Origin: Daedaleopsis sinensis
Taxonomy: Eukaryota > Basidiomycota > Agaricomycetes > Polyporales > Polyporaceae
DNA: 64,000 bases
Assembly (NCBI GenBank): GCA_033807695.1
Contig: CM066303.1
Location: 3,782,001 to 3,846,000, forward strand
Reading direction: 5' to 3'
Every line of letters starts with the position of its first letter. Position 1 is the stretch's first letter. The notes under the pieces were generated by a model. The model was not told where the DNA came from. It searched no databases and saw only the letters and a list, made by a program, of their open reading frames with translations. The position numbers and the translations under genes were made by a program. Shown piece after piece: positions 46,080 through 57,419 of the stretch.

Positions 46080-47500
46080 TATGGTGAACTGAGTACGGGA
46101 TGCAGTTGAGCTCGGACAGCTTGTGGGGAGGAGATGAACATACCGTATTTGATGGGAGTGGACGAGAAGTGAGCCTCCTATGTGTGAGATACACACGAGC
46201 GAGTGGCGGGACTTGTTTGCGAGTCTGCCGGGTCTCGTGAGAGTTGCAGACGAAGGCGCGAGCTAGAAATTCAGGGTGTCAGAGGATACGTGGAGAGAGG
46301 ATCGCTTAGGCCCGAAGTCAAGCGTAGAGTACGAGAGAGTCGTCCAGACGGCACTGTAAGTATGCTAGGCTGGATTCGCATGCCTACAGGCACAGAGACG
46401 ACATTATGGCGAGGCGGATAGACGGGCAAGACGAGGGACATATATATTTGATACGGGGTACAGCGTGTGCTGGCGGGAGAGAGCCTCCAAATAAATCACT
46501 TACCTGGCGCACGGGAGCGAAGAACCGTCAGCTACACTCCAGTAGTCTCCTAGGAGGCCGGGGGGCAAAGCGCATAGGGTTAGTCGCAGGAAAGACACAT
46601 CGAGGGAATCAGGTGTGCGCAAGGCACTGGCAGATTCGACGGGCCAGAGCAAGGGTAGACGCAATGGGACCCAAGCGAGTATAAGCAGCCAGAGACAGAA
46701 ACATAGCAGTCAGAGACATAGCAATAAACAGCTGCAGCGTGCGCGTGAGGAGGCGCAAGGATAGAGACCAAGTTCAAGATGGAGGAGTCCGAGCAGCAGG
46801 CGCCCTGGTCCCATCTGTCCGGCGCTTGCCGCAGGACGCGCATCCAGACCCGGGCGCTTGTTCTCGTGCTCCTCGTCCTCTCCTGCAGTCGTGTCCGCCA
46901 CCGCCGTGCACCCTTTCCTGCACACTCCCTCTCAGTCTGTGCGCAAGCCGTGTCCGACGACTCCTCTGCCTTTGTGCTGCACCCCCTGCGCGTCCCCTCG
47001 CACCTGCGCCTGCCCGGCCCTCGCAGAACAGAAAGGACGCACGGCAGCGAAGGGGCGGTTCGAGGGACGTGTAGATCCAGAGTACGTGGGGTGCACACTC
47101 GATGTAGGGCCTACTGGTGAGTCTATATTCTTGCATTTGTGGCTACACGTGGAAGTCCGATACTATACCGTGGTCCATTCCCGTCTCGCATCCCTCCGGA
47201 CGGCGCTCCCTCTCACCGTCAAGATGCGCTCCGTGCGCACACTGCCGGTCACCCACCGTACTTATCGTTATCTCTTTCCAGCACGCTCATAAAGCGCGTC
47301 TCTCATCTTAGCCTTCCCATAGAGTTGCGCAAGACCAACCCGGAGACGGACGTCGAATGCATCGGCCCAGGTACCGCATGTATGCGCTCCCCAGTCTAAG
47401 AAGGTCGACGAGATTCGCGAGACAGGACTACCCTCGAGCCACGTCCTTCACGGTCCGCCATACGACGCCCTGCTCTCATCCACCATATGCATCATCGTAG
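46080..47500. repeat. Array blocks d and e, copy 3 (short, diverged)
   Basis: Block d landmarks are at 46090-46310. Block e landmarks (gcgcgtcccctcgcacctgcgcctgcccggcc type) are at 46980-47030. The right two-thirds of block e is missing. Open frames up to 172 codons are not shared with the other copies. Confidence 0.65.
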
Positions 47501-48200
47501 AACACGCGCGCAGCTTCGAGCAAAACGGACGTCAGCTCGCCCTCGCTCTGGCGAAGCCCGCGCGGGTGGCGTGCCTCAGCGTAGTTGTCGCGCGTCATTC
47601 GGTAGGGGGTGGGGGACCTCTTCGATGGCGCGCGGACCGTGCGCGAGGGCGGCGGAGCTCGCGGAGGCGGAGAGGGCGCGCGAACGGTCCCGAAGGGGAC
47701 TCGCCCGCCGCGAGGGTGTACGTGTCAATGGCGGAGATGCGCTTGCGTAACAACAAGTCTCAGGAGTCGAGCTTCATCTGCATTGCGTCTACGTTGAACC
47801 AGATGTCCTCGGAGGTCGCGACGGTGCGTCTTCAGTTCAGGGCAGCATCTTATGACACTGGGAGACGGTCACAGTGCATATGGGATTATCAGCGACGCTC
47901 AGGCTCCGCGCGGCGCAATGCTCGAGCCCTACCGTGTACTCACGAATACTCATACTCGGTACTCAGCACTCACTGCGACAGACTGCGATGCCATGTATAG
48001 TTTAAGCGGAGAGTATGTACCGATACATGATCGTCACATTCTGATTCATCTCGAGAGGAAGCTCCTTCGTAGAACTCTACGAAAAATCATAATACATAGC
48101 ACAGAATAGGAAGCGGGCGGAGTAGCGTCAGACGCGTACGAGTGGCCATGGGAGTCGGTGTTGTACTCGGTGACGACAAACGCAGAGACTCGGACAGGCT
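47501..48200. repeat. Array block h, copy 3 (partial)
   Basis: The stretch around ggcggagctcgcggaggcgg and gggactcgcccg matches 21110-21180 and 32850-32900. From 47800 to 48200 I see nothing recognisable. Confidence 0.5.
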
Positions 48201-48216
48201 GGCGAGAGGTCAAGAA

Positions 48217-48906
48217 TCACAATACATTGCGATCCACGGCCCAATGCTCGGGTTCATGATAGGAACCCCGCGTCCGAATGGGGTCAGAGTGAGTTGAGCT
48301 CACAGTGAAGCTACTCCGCTGCACCGATATCTGCGGGAGAGGGTGAGGACGGTATTCTGCGCGCGGAGGCATAGAGAGGAGCTCGTACAAATCAACGATG
48401 AACGCCACGAGAACGGCTGAGAACAAGCCGGCCTGTGTGGTAAGAAAATAAGTTCACGATGCGCTGTCATCTATCCTCTGGGGAAGAAATACCACTCACG
48501 TATACCAACAGAGTGTCCATATACTTGCTCCACCAGCCGACCACCGTTTGCACTACCTCGGGTTGCGCGGTTTGCGGGCCTTCACTGTAGGAACTTTGCC
48601 GCTCTACCTGTTCGATGGTGAGTATCTTATATGAGACTGATAAAGTCACGTATAGTTACTTCTAAACTCTGTGCCTTCCAATTGCCAGGAAACGGCGGCG
48701 GTGGGTCTGGTAAGGTACGTTCATCCTAGCCATATCTCGCTTAGCCAGCCTTACCACAGAGACCACCAGACCGTACGTACGGCTGTAGTCCCTCCGGGCC
48801 CTTCACCATATGCGTCCTCACGAACGGTTCCAGCGTCGTGGCCCGGCTCTGCAGATGTGACGGATACTTGTGCTGCTTTGAAATGTGGCGGCTCGAGATC
48901 TGACAT
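48217..48906 (-). pseudogene. DUF6535 type II copy 3, decayed
   Basis: Exon 1 (start 48906) encodes MSDLEPPHFKAAQVSVTSAEP and a GEGPGGTT motif. A later exon encodes ERQSSYSEGPQ and SKYMDTLLVYV (48600-48500). The next reads MFSAVLVAFIVDLYELLS, then QISVQRSSFTVSS and EHWAVDRNVL. This tracks the DUF6535 domain to the edge of its first membrane helix, where homology stops. Stops in the signature intron and loss of the membrane part mark it as dead. Confidence 0.7.
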
Positions 48907-49560
48907 AGCGGAGTTGTGGTCGGGGACCGTGCGATGTCAACGCCCTAGACTCCTGTGGACGGTATAAGTGCATGCTCATCCGGGATTGCACGAGGACCAT
49001 GGAAGACGTCTACTAGACCTGTCAACTTTTATTGTAAATGTCTATTATTAAAGTAAAATGCGCGACACGCGACGCACAAGCTCTGTGGGTGATCCGCATC
49101 GCTCAATGCAACACTCTCAGCAAGCGAGGCTTGCCGAGGCATGTCGCTCGCTGTCGGTCTACATCCATAACTGAGCATACTTCCTGTTGCGATTCTGTTA
49201 CCACAACTGGGCTTCTATCAGCCTCCGCATGCGTTCGGATGGACGCATAAATGACGAGGTACTTACCCTAGTTCCGAGTCTTGGACTGCACGGCGGCGGT
49301 ACACCCTCATGTCCACTGGCTTCTGCCCAATGCGACAGAGAAGCTCCGCCACCATACCTCTTCCCCGCCTTCGCCATACTGTAAAGGCCACCACGAGGAG
49401 TGCGACCACCACGTGTGCTTTGCGCGGCGTAGTCACGCACGGACGAAGAGGGACCAAGTCGCACGGAAGTCCTACCGCCGGTACGACCGGTACTATTCAT
49501 GGACATTTGTACTCGCGTAGGGGGAGAGCGGGTATCGAGTTTGCGAGACTTGTGTTCCTC
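48907..49560. repeat. Array block a, copy 3
   Basis: Positions 49270-49500 match 22160-22380 and 33900-34110, including the minus-strand peptide remnant with VWRRRGRG. The segment 48990-49060 (tgtctattattaaagt) matches 29040-29085, an upstream part of DUF6535 type I, so this copy is a hybrid of two block types. Confidence 0.6.
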
Positions 49561-50784
49561 GTAAGTAGACTGGACGGCCAGAACATTAGGTCGGTATAAG
49601 ACGTACTTGTTATGCGAGGGGGTGACCTGAAGCGCAAACGTGGAGTGTAGAGTGTGGAAGACAAAGCGGCGGACATGGCGAGGCTCGCAGCGGCAATCGC
49701 GGGAAGCCCCGGAGCACGTACGACGAGTCCGGCCTCGTATCGAACATCGAAGGTGAATGCAGGGCCGCATGTTCAACGCCTAGTACGACAGATCCACCGC
49801 GCCCTGACACGATTGCAATCAAAGTATCATCTGGCCTGCTGCATCAGTATCGCATCGCGTCGAGACGTGAGAGGCCGACGTACGTTGAAAGGGAACGGCG
49901 ATCCCGTACCCAACGAACTGCCCCCTCTCTTTCGCCTGCCCTCAGGCTAGTCGCGCGCGAGTAATTGCCGGACCGTGCACACATCGCGCATGAACAGAAG
50001 AGCCTGCGCTGAGATCTTTAACGGTGTGGTGAGACGACGTGGACGCGCGGCCGGGGTGCTGAGCACTGCCACTCAGAGCAGCGAGCTGGCTGACGATGTG
50101 CCCGAACATCGGGACCGGGTTGTCTATGCACATATCTGCGTTCCTGGGTCGCAGGTTAGCGCGTCCACAGCGTCACCGGTGGTCAGCGAGTCCCGGTACG
50201 TACACTGCTCGTACTAAGTTACAACTGATCATATGAGTCGTATCGTCGGCGTCCTGCTCCGATCGACCACGTTCACGACCTGGAGCGCGAAACTCAATCG
50301 ACCCCTCCGTACTCGCCTGTCCAGCGGTTCGAAATGTCGGCTCTGGATGCGTCGTTTGCGAATCAACGTGCGTACTGTGCGATCTCTGCAACAACGCATG
50401 AGCGGATTTCGTACTCGCCGCGAAAGTGAGAAGTCAGCGGACTCACCGTCTCTGCTGAGCTCGCGCGGGACGTCCTCAGCGGACCTCAGAGTGCGTGCTG
50501 AGCCCAATAGCCTCGGCGACTGTGCGACAGTGCACCCTGCTGATATCTGACATCACCCCACTCGCGTCCCATCGCCCACAGCTGTAAGGGACGTAACAGC
50601 CGTCTTGTGCACGACATCCATCGACTAACGAGAGTAACGTTAGCCCACCTCTCGCGCACGCATGCGGCACTGCGATTCCGGAGCGGTCTGAGAGCGGCGG
50701 CGGCGCTGCGGTCGTCTCCGCCTCGCTGATCACCGATCAGGAGTGTGCCGGGGACACTGGAACACCTTCGAGGATGATACTCGA
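49561..50784. other. Stretch with no recognised gene
   Basis: I found no family motif, splice-consistent frame or clear similarity to the main blocks. Overlapping short frames on both strands look like chance in GC-rich DNA. Confidence 0.4.
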
Positions 50785-51240
50785 CCATGAGGGGTGCGCA
50801 TCATCTGCGTCGCAGTGGTGAGCGGGGGAGGACTGCGTGGTGACTGACCATCACATCGTATAGATGGGGCGGAACAGCCCAGGAAGCGGGAAAGTGCGGG
50901 GAGAACTGCATTCCGGGCCAAAGCGTCGAGGCATGTAGCTGGGTGTTGGTCGAGGGTCCTAGTCGAGAGTGGGAGACCGCGAGGTGGCTGCAGGAGAATG
51001 GCGCAGGGGATATTTGTGGTTCGACTTCAGTTGGAGGGCTCTCGACGGAGAGACATGCGAGGGCCCCGATCCGCGGTCCTGTCCAAGTCAGCGGGTAGGG
51101 CTATCCTCAGGAATAAGAGACGGAAGCGGTCCGCGGTGGTCAGGACAGAGCGGGCCTTGGGACGGTCCTCTGTGATCGAAAAAGAGAGTCGGTGTGGCTA
51201 GCCTAAGCGATCGCGACAGGCACTCGAGCGGAGCGACGAG
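50785..51240. repeat. Repeat block k, copy 1
   Basis: Matches about 57640-58140 closely in parts, for example gtcgcagtggtgagcggggg followed by aggactgcgtggtgactg. In the second copy it is fused to a DUF6535 fragment. No gene is seen. Confidence 0.7.
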
Positions 51241-51289
51241 GACGCTGAGGGCCCCCTAGCATTAGTGTGTGGTCGAGATAATGCGCCCT

Positions 51290-51628
51290 TCATCGGCACG
51301 TTATGCACTCGGTACCGAGCTGTTGTATCACCCAATAGATGTCCGGTAGGTTGTGAGTAATAAAGTCTAGGGCTCGCCCACGCAGCCGTTCGTGCGTCTC
51401 TTGTGAAAAGCTCGACTGCAGGACCCGATTGTATGCGTAGAATGGGCGGAACGCGATGTTTAAATAGTGCTGGGCCACGATGTCTCCGAGCGGGCGAGGT
51501 GAGATGTCCTGGCAAATGGACGTGCCGCTGTAGATTCTCTGTGAGGGGATGTGGGATATAGTCGGAGCGTATGCGGCGGCACTTGCGTGGGCGGATAAAG
51601 CTGACAGCTGCTCAGTAATCGCATGCAT
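51290..51628 (-). CDS. Possible protein fragment, 112 residues, unknown
   Basis: The frame has a natural-looking composition, unlike its surroundings: RPLGDIVAQHYLNIAFRPFY, then LQSSFSQETHERLRGRALDF and NLPDIYWVIQQLG. It could be one exon of a larger gene or a remnant. No partner exon with clean splice sites was found, and no copy of it occurs elsewhere in the window. I do not recognise the family. Confidence 0.35.
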   Translation of the reverse strand: MHAITEQLSALSAHASAAAYAPTISHIPSQRIYSGTSICQDISPRPLGDIVAQHYLNIAFRPFYAYNRVLQSSFSQETHERLRGRALDFITHNLPDIYWVIQQLGTECITCR

Positions 51629-51839
51629 GTTGGACTAGCCACTGCGTGATTCTGCATGAGCTTCTGCAACAGTAACTGCTACAATCAGCGACACTCACGC
51701 TCAGCCGACTGGTCGTCCCTGTACTAGGACGAGACGAACGACAGTAATGGGGGGAGTCCGCATCGAAGGGCACGAGGGTTCCACATGCGTGACGCACAGC
51801 TGTTTTTATGCTAGATGAACAGCTGGGTACGATGAGTCT

Positions 51840-52969
51840 GCGGGAGCGGTTGTACAATCGGAGACGATGTGCGGGTGGGTGACCAGTACTCGTCGGACTG
51901 GCCCGGGAGCCGGCGGGGATGCAGGGATGCCGCACCTCGGACGACGAATGTTGCGTTGCCCGTGAAGCGCCGCAGAGTGTCGTGCCAGATACCAGTTCGT
52001 CCGAAGCGTCGGGATGAAGAATGTGAATGTGCGGCGGGGTATCCGATTTCCGAATCTGCGACATGTGGGCAGAGAGTAGAGGGCGATACTCGTATACAGT
52101 ACGTAGCCATGAGACGTGCCAGCGTGCTCTCTATGAGGTTGCTGCGTGATGTCTCGTTCACGTTCACAACGTGGCACGCTCTGGCGGCCCCGCTGGACTG
52201 TCGAGTGTGAGCGCGTGCGCCGTGTCGCGAGGGTTGCGACTGTGTGGCGTAGTATGTGTCATTTCGTCGTAGGGTGAAGGATCACAGTAACACGACTCAT
52301 CGCACTCGCCTGCTTCTCCGCTGAGACAGAACATCGAATGTGTTCTGACGGCGTGTAGCGGGGAATTGATCTTGTCAAGGAGACGGTGGGATATGTGAGG
52401 ATCTCCTATGCCAGTTGGTCTTGCCCGTGCCCCGCAGATGTCGCGCAGGCCGTGCCCAACGTTAACTCTTGGAGCGAAGTACCGCGCAGCGCCAGTTCGG
52501 TGCCGGGGGTGACCGAAGGGGTCGAGGCTTGCGCGTGGCATACGAGGGACAGGGAGTTGGGGACGGAACACTTGGAAGAACCTAGCATGCGATCAACAGT
52601 GCTCTCCGGAGTGAAGCTGCGATTGTAGAAGGCGGAGGAGAGAGACCAGCACCGCGCAGACGGGGAAGGATACTCACATTAATTAATAATGCCCACGTCA
52701 CAGGTCGCATCTACCAACTCACGCTCTCCGTGTCGATGACTAACAAGACTACGGCGGGGTGTTCGATCGACGACGTCGGCTCTATCCGTGGCCACGGATG
52801 TGTGCAGATCGGTGAGTATAGGCTCAAAGCCATATACGGGTTATGCGGATGTGGTGATGGTGAGACTTATACTGAGCCTATGTGCCTACAGACCCGGAGT
52901 ACATGAGTCATGCATAGGTGGAGGGTACACAAGGTGTTGGGAGGACCCAAAGGCGTCGGACACGTTGCT
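51840..52969. repeat. Array blocks f and g, copy 2
   Basis: Matches 30400-31860: gggatgccgcacctcggacgacg near 51920, the caggccgtgcccaacgt word near 52447, and accgcgcagacggggaagg near 52655. Diverged, with no gene. Confidence 0.65.
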
Positions 52970-55435
52970 TACCTAGCGCACAGGCACAGACAGCCGTCAG
53001 TCTCACTCCAGTAGTTTCCAGGGAGGCCGGGGCGCAATGCGCATAGGGATAGCGAGTTGAAGCATCGAGGGTCGATTACGGATGGCAGTCGCGAGTGGAC
53101 AAGGCGAGGGTTAGCGCAATGGGAGCCAAAAAAAGACAGCCTGTCATTATGAGGATAGTAGTAGACAGCAGCAGCTTGAGGACCGCAAGGATAGAGACGA
53201 AGTTCAAGATGGAGGCTGCGAGGAGAGCAGTCCGGGACCGTGGCAGGCGCCCTGAACCTGTTCGGCACTTGCGGCAAAGTGGATGACGTAGACACGGGCG
53301 CTCTTTGCAGTCGAGTCGCCTCTCCTACACACTCGCAAGTCTGTGCCCGACCAGTGCCCGACAGCCCCCCTGCGCCTGAGAAACGCCCTCTGCGTCTCCT
53401 CGCAGCTGAAAATGCACCTGCCCGGCCCGCGCTCTCGCAGAAAGAACGCAAATGTACCTTCCGAAACGGCAGCAACTTAAGGGCGGTCCAACGGAAGTGT
53501 ACTAGTGGACGTGGAGTGCTTAGTTCATATAGGGCGTCCTGGTGAGTCCATAATCTTGCTTTTGCGGCTAAACAAGGTCTGATATACCGTGGTGCGTTCC
53601 CGTCAACATGCCCACCGTACTTTTCGTCCCTCCGCAGGCTTAGAAAGCGCATCCTGGACGCGTGCTATGTGTCCGAGAATTCGGTACCGTATTCATGCAG
53701 ACACCAGGCTGATCGTATTACGAAGCTGACAAGTACGAGCACAGACCACGCCGCCGTGTAGGCGACAGTTCGGTGCACGCAAACCTTTGCTGTCGGTCTA
53801 ATGCGCTCCATGCGCATGAACTCGTCCTACTACCACCACCCGGAAATCAATAAATGTACTTCTTCCCGCCTGAGGGCGCGTGTCAGTTGCGCTCCATGCA
53901 CTGGAACGCGTCCGCGACGTTCCGAATGCGCGTACCGTACGCACTGTCCGACCCATCAGCACCAGCACGTCCTCAACGCGTGTCATTCTCTCCCCTCTCC
54001 GGATGCTCTCGGGTGCTCTCAAAACGCACACCACACGCGTATCATGTGCACCACCGTCTCCGCGATCCCTGGGGAACTCAACAAGATATCCATCTGGACA
54101 CCGGCCGACCGCGACAAGCCTATAGGTACGTGTACGGGCACAGACCCCGTCGGCACATTCTCCTCACTCTTCCTGAACGCGTCCGGTGCGCGCAGACTTG
54201 TCCTCCACGCTGCCAGGAACCCGTCGAATCTCTGTGTGCTCTCAAAATGCGTACTGCATGCGCATCGTGCCCCATCTTCGCGATTGGGGAACTCTGTACC
54301 GTATCCCTCTCCGGTTGGACACGGACACTGGCCGATCGCGACACAGCCGCCAGATACGAGTGCGAGCACAAGACTCAGAGGCGCATGGACGTGCGATGCG
54401 CTGACTTTGAGCTTCGCAGACTTGCACAAGACCCGGAGACAGATGTTGAAAGCGTCGGCGCGGCGACACTCAGACCTGCCCTAGGTTGCCGCTAGGAAGA
54501 GGCCGCCACGAGGACAACGCCACAGGAACATCCTCTGCGGCTCACACTACGACTAGCGCACGAGCTCTCCGCTCGCAGTAGCAATCGCACACACACCGTC
54601 TTGAAGGCGGATCCTGGACATCATCGGATCGGGGACATCCAGCAGCTCGCATCATGCCCCTTGTGCGCCGTCAATCACCCCCCACACACACATCCTCCGC
54701 GGCTCACATTACGACGCGCGCACGAGCTCTCCGCTCGCTCGCACACACACCGTCCTGAAGGCGGATCCTGGACATCATCGGATCGGACACACGCACGTCA
54801 TCCGGCAGCTCGCATCATCCGTCAATCGCCCCGCACACGCTCATACGTCCACCTCCTCGAGTTCGCAACGCACTTCGCAGGGGCACAACACGCCCGGTAC
54901 AGTGCAACGGACGCCCCGTACGTTGCGCGGCCGTCTGGACACCGACACGGCATGCACCATCCCCAGCCTGAGCCTTGGTGTGCACTCGCGCGAGATGGCG
55001 GTGTGCAGCTTCTAGCTGCGCTGCGGACTTCGACTCGCCCAGTATCCCTGGCGCAATGCACTCCGTCCGACGATCCAGAACGGCTGCGCTGCCTTGCGGT
55101 GTACGGTGATACAAGCTCGCTGATCCCGACGCTTGTGAGGCGCCGCAACCGCCCCAACTCGATGCTGCCACTTCTGTCGCGATGTGCCTCGCGCCGTTCC
55201 TCCTCGTCGCTGGACTTGGATATCGATACATCTCGTTCAACCTGAGCTACCTGCCCTATGTTACGGCCTCTGCCCGCATCGCAGGCGTCACCGTCGGCGT
55301 AGACTCGGGGATTCTTCCGCCCCTTCTCGTGGAGCGGGTCTCACCCGGCGTGCTCTATGTCCGCCAGCGTCGTCCGGCCGGATGGAATTCTGCAGGATTC
55401 GTACTACTCACTCCCGACTCCGCACGCTAGGCTGA
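52970..55435. repeat. Array block e, copy 4 (full-length, diverged)
   Basis: Covers the whole of block e from the cgcctgcccggcc-type start to the right end (ctcgtggagcgggtc near 55328). Inside it, a cassette beginning atgcgctccatgcgc and running to gcgattc..ggaactc is repeated (53800-54120, 54180-54310), so block e itself contains degenerate tandem subunits of a few hundred bases. Frames of about 220 codons here do not align codon by codon with those in the other copies. Confidence 0.65.
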
Positions 55436-55486
55436 GATACATAATAGACCGTGTAGAAGTATAGCAGGCCAGAGGAATGTGAACCG

Positions 55487-55762
55487 GTACCTCTCCAGGG
55501 AGTATATCAGTTATCAGCATTTCAAGTTCGCCACCGGCCGCTCATGTTCGAATTGCCATTGATTGAAAGCACCGTGCCGTGCATTTGATATACTGAGCTA
55601 TAGTGACGAAAAGTCAACTAGTTTCTCTCTAAGGAGTATATCAGTTACCAGCATTTCAAGCTCGAAGTTCACCACTGGTCGATCATGGTCGAATTACCAT
55701 TGATTGAAAGCACTGTGCATTTGATACCCTGAGCTATCTCGGAGCGATGAAGGTCAACTGTT
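55487..55762. repeat. Tandem pair of about 137-bp repeats, possibly SINE-like
   Basis: Two direct copies (55487-55622 and 55624-55762) share ggagtatatcagtta, cattgattgaaagcac and gagctat. On the minus strand each contains a tagctcag word followed about 45 bases later by attcga(a/c)c, a weak echo of tRNA A and B boxes. A cloverleaf cannot be drawn, so a tRNA gene is not called. Confidence 0.6.
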
Positions 55763-56280
55763 CGCGCCTTTCTGTCAAACCTCGGGATCACACGGGCATA
55801 CCAAACAGTCCCAGTGTAGTCAGTGGTTGTCTCTTCAATTGCTACCTTCCAAGTCAACTCAACAGCCAAAGCTACTGTAAATGTCGGATCAAAGCAGGTA
55901 TACATGGATTAACAGGAGATTTGTGCTTCATCCAAAATCGTAGGGACCGACATCTTCCTACTAACTAGCCTTCAAGCTTCAAGCTCTGGACTCAAGTCAA
56001 ATCAACTTCTAGGCACGTTCCTTGTAAGCTGTCTGTAGATTTACCTGATGCGTCCAGTTTTCTCCACCTATGACCGCAGTCCTGACGAACTCAATGGTCC
56101 TAGATCCGGCACAAAGTCAGTCGCAACATATCTGCATGGCCGGCAGGGAAGACAAATGATTCCTTCTCACCAAACAAATGTTGCAGTTAAGCTCCTACTC
56201 CGCTTAGGAAATTACCCGGGGACTTTGATGTCCAAGTAGTACATGGTCGGATTTCACAACTTCCAGTGCCTAAGCCAGGG
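55763..56280. promoter_or_regulatory. Upstream region of the secreted protein gene
   Basis: Unique, AT-richer sequence with no gene. It is bounded on the left by the tandem repeats and on the right by the TATA box at 56281. It likely carries the regulatory region of the gene at 56396. Confidence 0.4.
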
Positions 56281-56288
56281 TATATAAG
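56281..56288 (+). promoter_or_regulatory. TATA box
   Basis: tatataag lies 115 bases before the ATG at 56396. This is followed by a pyrimidine- and CA-rich leader, as in strongly expressed fungal genes. Confidence 0.6.
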
Positions 56289-56395
56289 CCTACCTCAACA
56301 TCAGCAATGCGCTCCTCAGAGCAAACGAACCAAAGAGCTCTTTCACAACTTCACATCCCCTCGAATTCCACTCGTCGCTGCTCCACACACTCGAC

Positions 56396-56986
56396 ATGTT
56401 TGCACTCACCATCCCTTTCGTTGCCCTTCTCGCAGCGGTCAGTTTGACCGCAGGCGCAACCATCCCCGATGCCACCGATCCTACTCTGCAGCCCATTCCT
56501 GTCGGCTCCGCCGACGGATTCTACCAGGGATACGTCCACGAGAACGGCAGCACCGTCTGGGAGTTCCTCGGCACAGACGCCGCCTCGGTCAACCCCAAGA
56601 ACGCGACCTTCACCTCCGGCACTGCCAGTGCCAAGGCCGCGAACCCGGAGTCTGCGCTCGTCAAGCGCGACTCCATCACCTGCAATGGGTACGGCATCAA
56701 CGCCGACAGCGTGAACGTCGCGCAGGGCGAGCTCGCGGACATGTGCGGGTCCGGGTACTACTTCGGCTCCCGAAGCATCGCCCGCGTGTACGCCGACACC
56801 GTCGCGTACGGGTGCAACTACGGGAACGGGCAGACGTGCCACAGCGACGACGTGTGGTACTTCTACGCGCAGATCAACTCCAAATGCGGCTTCACGCACG
56901 GGTCGAGCGCGGGGGCTGGCCACTACGACGCCACGGGCTGGAAGGCGGCATACGGCCGCGTGTCCCAGGGCAGTGGCTTCTGCTGA
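56396..56986 (+). CDS. Small secreted cysteine-rich protein, 196 residues
   Basis: A single-exon frame. Residues 1-20 form a classic signal peptide (MFALTIPFVALLAAVSLTAG). A propeptide-like stretch with three possible N-glycosylation sites (NGS, NAT and similar) ends in the dibasic site LVKR at about residue 90, matching Kex2-type processing. The mature part, about 105 residues, has six cysteines in the contexts ITCNG, DMCGS, YGCNY, QTCHS, SKCGF and the terminal GFC, so three disulfides are likely. It is rich in Gly, Tyr and Ser. Codon use is strongly C/G-ending, unlike the repeats around it. The family resembles effector-like small secreted proteins of basidiomycetes; I know no activity for it. 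It sits alone in a 2-kb unique island (55436-57420) inside the repeat array. A short intron may lie in the 3' untranslated region (gtaagtccctc at 57004). Confidence 0.88.
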   Translation: MFALTIPFVALLAAVSLTAGATIPDATDPTLQPIPVGSADGFYQGYVHENGSTVWEFLGTDAASVNPKNATFTSGTASAKAANPESALVKRDSITCNGYGINADSVNVAQGELADMCGSGYYFGSRSIARVYADTVAYGCNYGNGQTCHSDDVWYFYAQINSKCGFTHGSSAGAGHYDATGWKAAYGRVSQGSGFC

Positions 56987-57419
56987 GCTGTTGGACGTTC
57001 ATGGTAAGTCCCTCACAAACTTTAGCATCGTTGTGACCCTCGACTTACCACATCGTACTCCAGCCAGCAGAACGCACTCCAGCTTTGCGGGCACACCCTG
57101 ATCTGAGGGTAGTCAGGTGTACAATGATGTTTTGAAGATATATCGAGAGTCACGTGGTTCGAATGGTTATATTGCATACCGCTTACATGGATAGCTGTAC
57201 CATCGCGTGTATGTGGACAGCCTGAGAAGTGAGCGTACAGCACAGTTGCAGCCTGAACGAAGTTAAACACGCGTGAGTCGTCATTCAACGGAAACTTTGA
57301 CAACGACGTACCGGGCGAGCAGGACTCGGCCCCAGCAAACCGTATTTAACGCTCTTGGCTACCTTTCGGTCTGTTTCAAATCTTGATCCAAGGGTACCGT
57401 CAGCTTCAGTCGTGCGGAT
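56987..57419. other. 3' flank of the secreted protein gene
   Basis: AT-richer unique sequence with no gene. It returns to array sequence at about 57420. Confidence 0.4.

Noticed and set aside
57140..57170. ggttcgaat word resembling a tRNA B box
   Set aside because: There is no matching A box at the right distance and no foldable acceptor stem.
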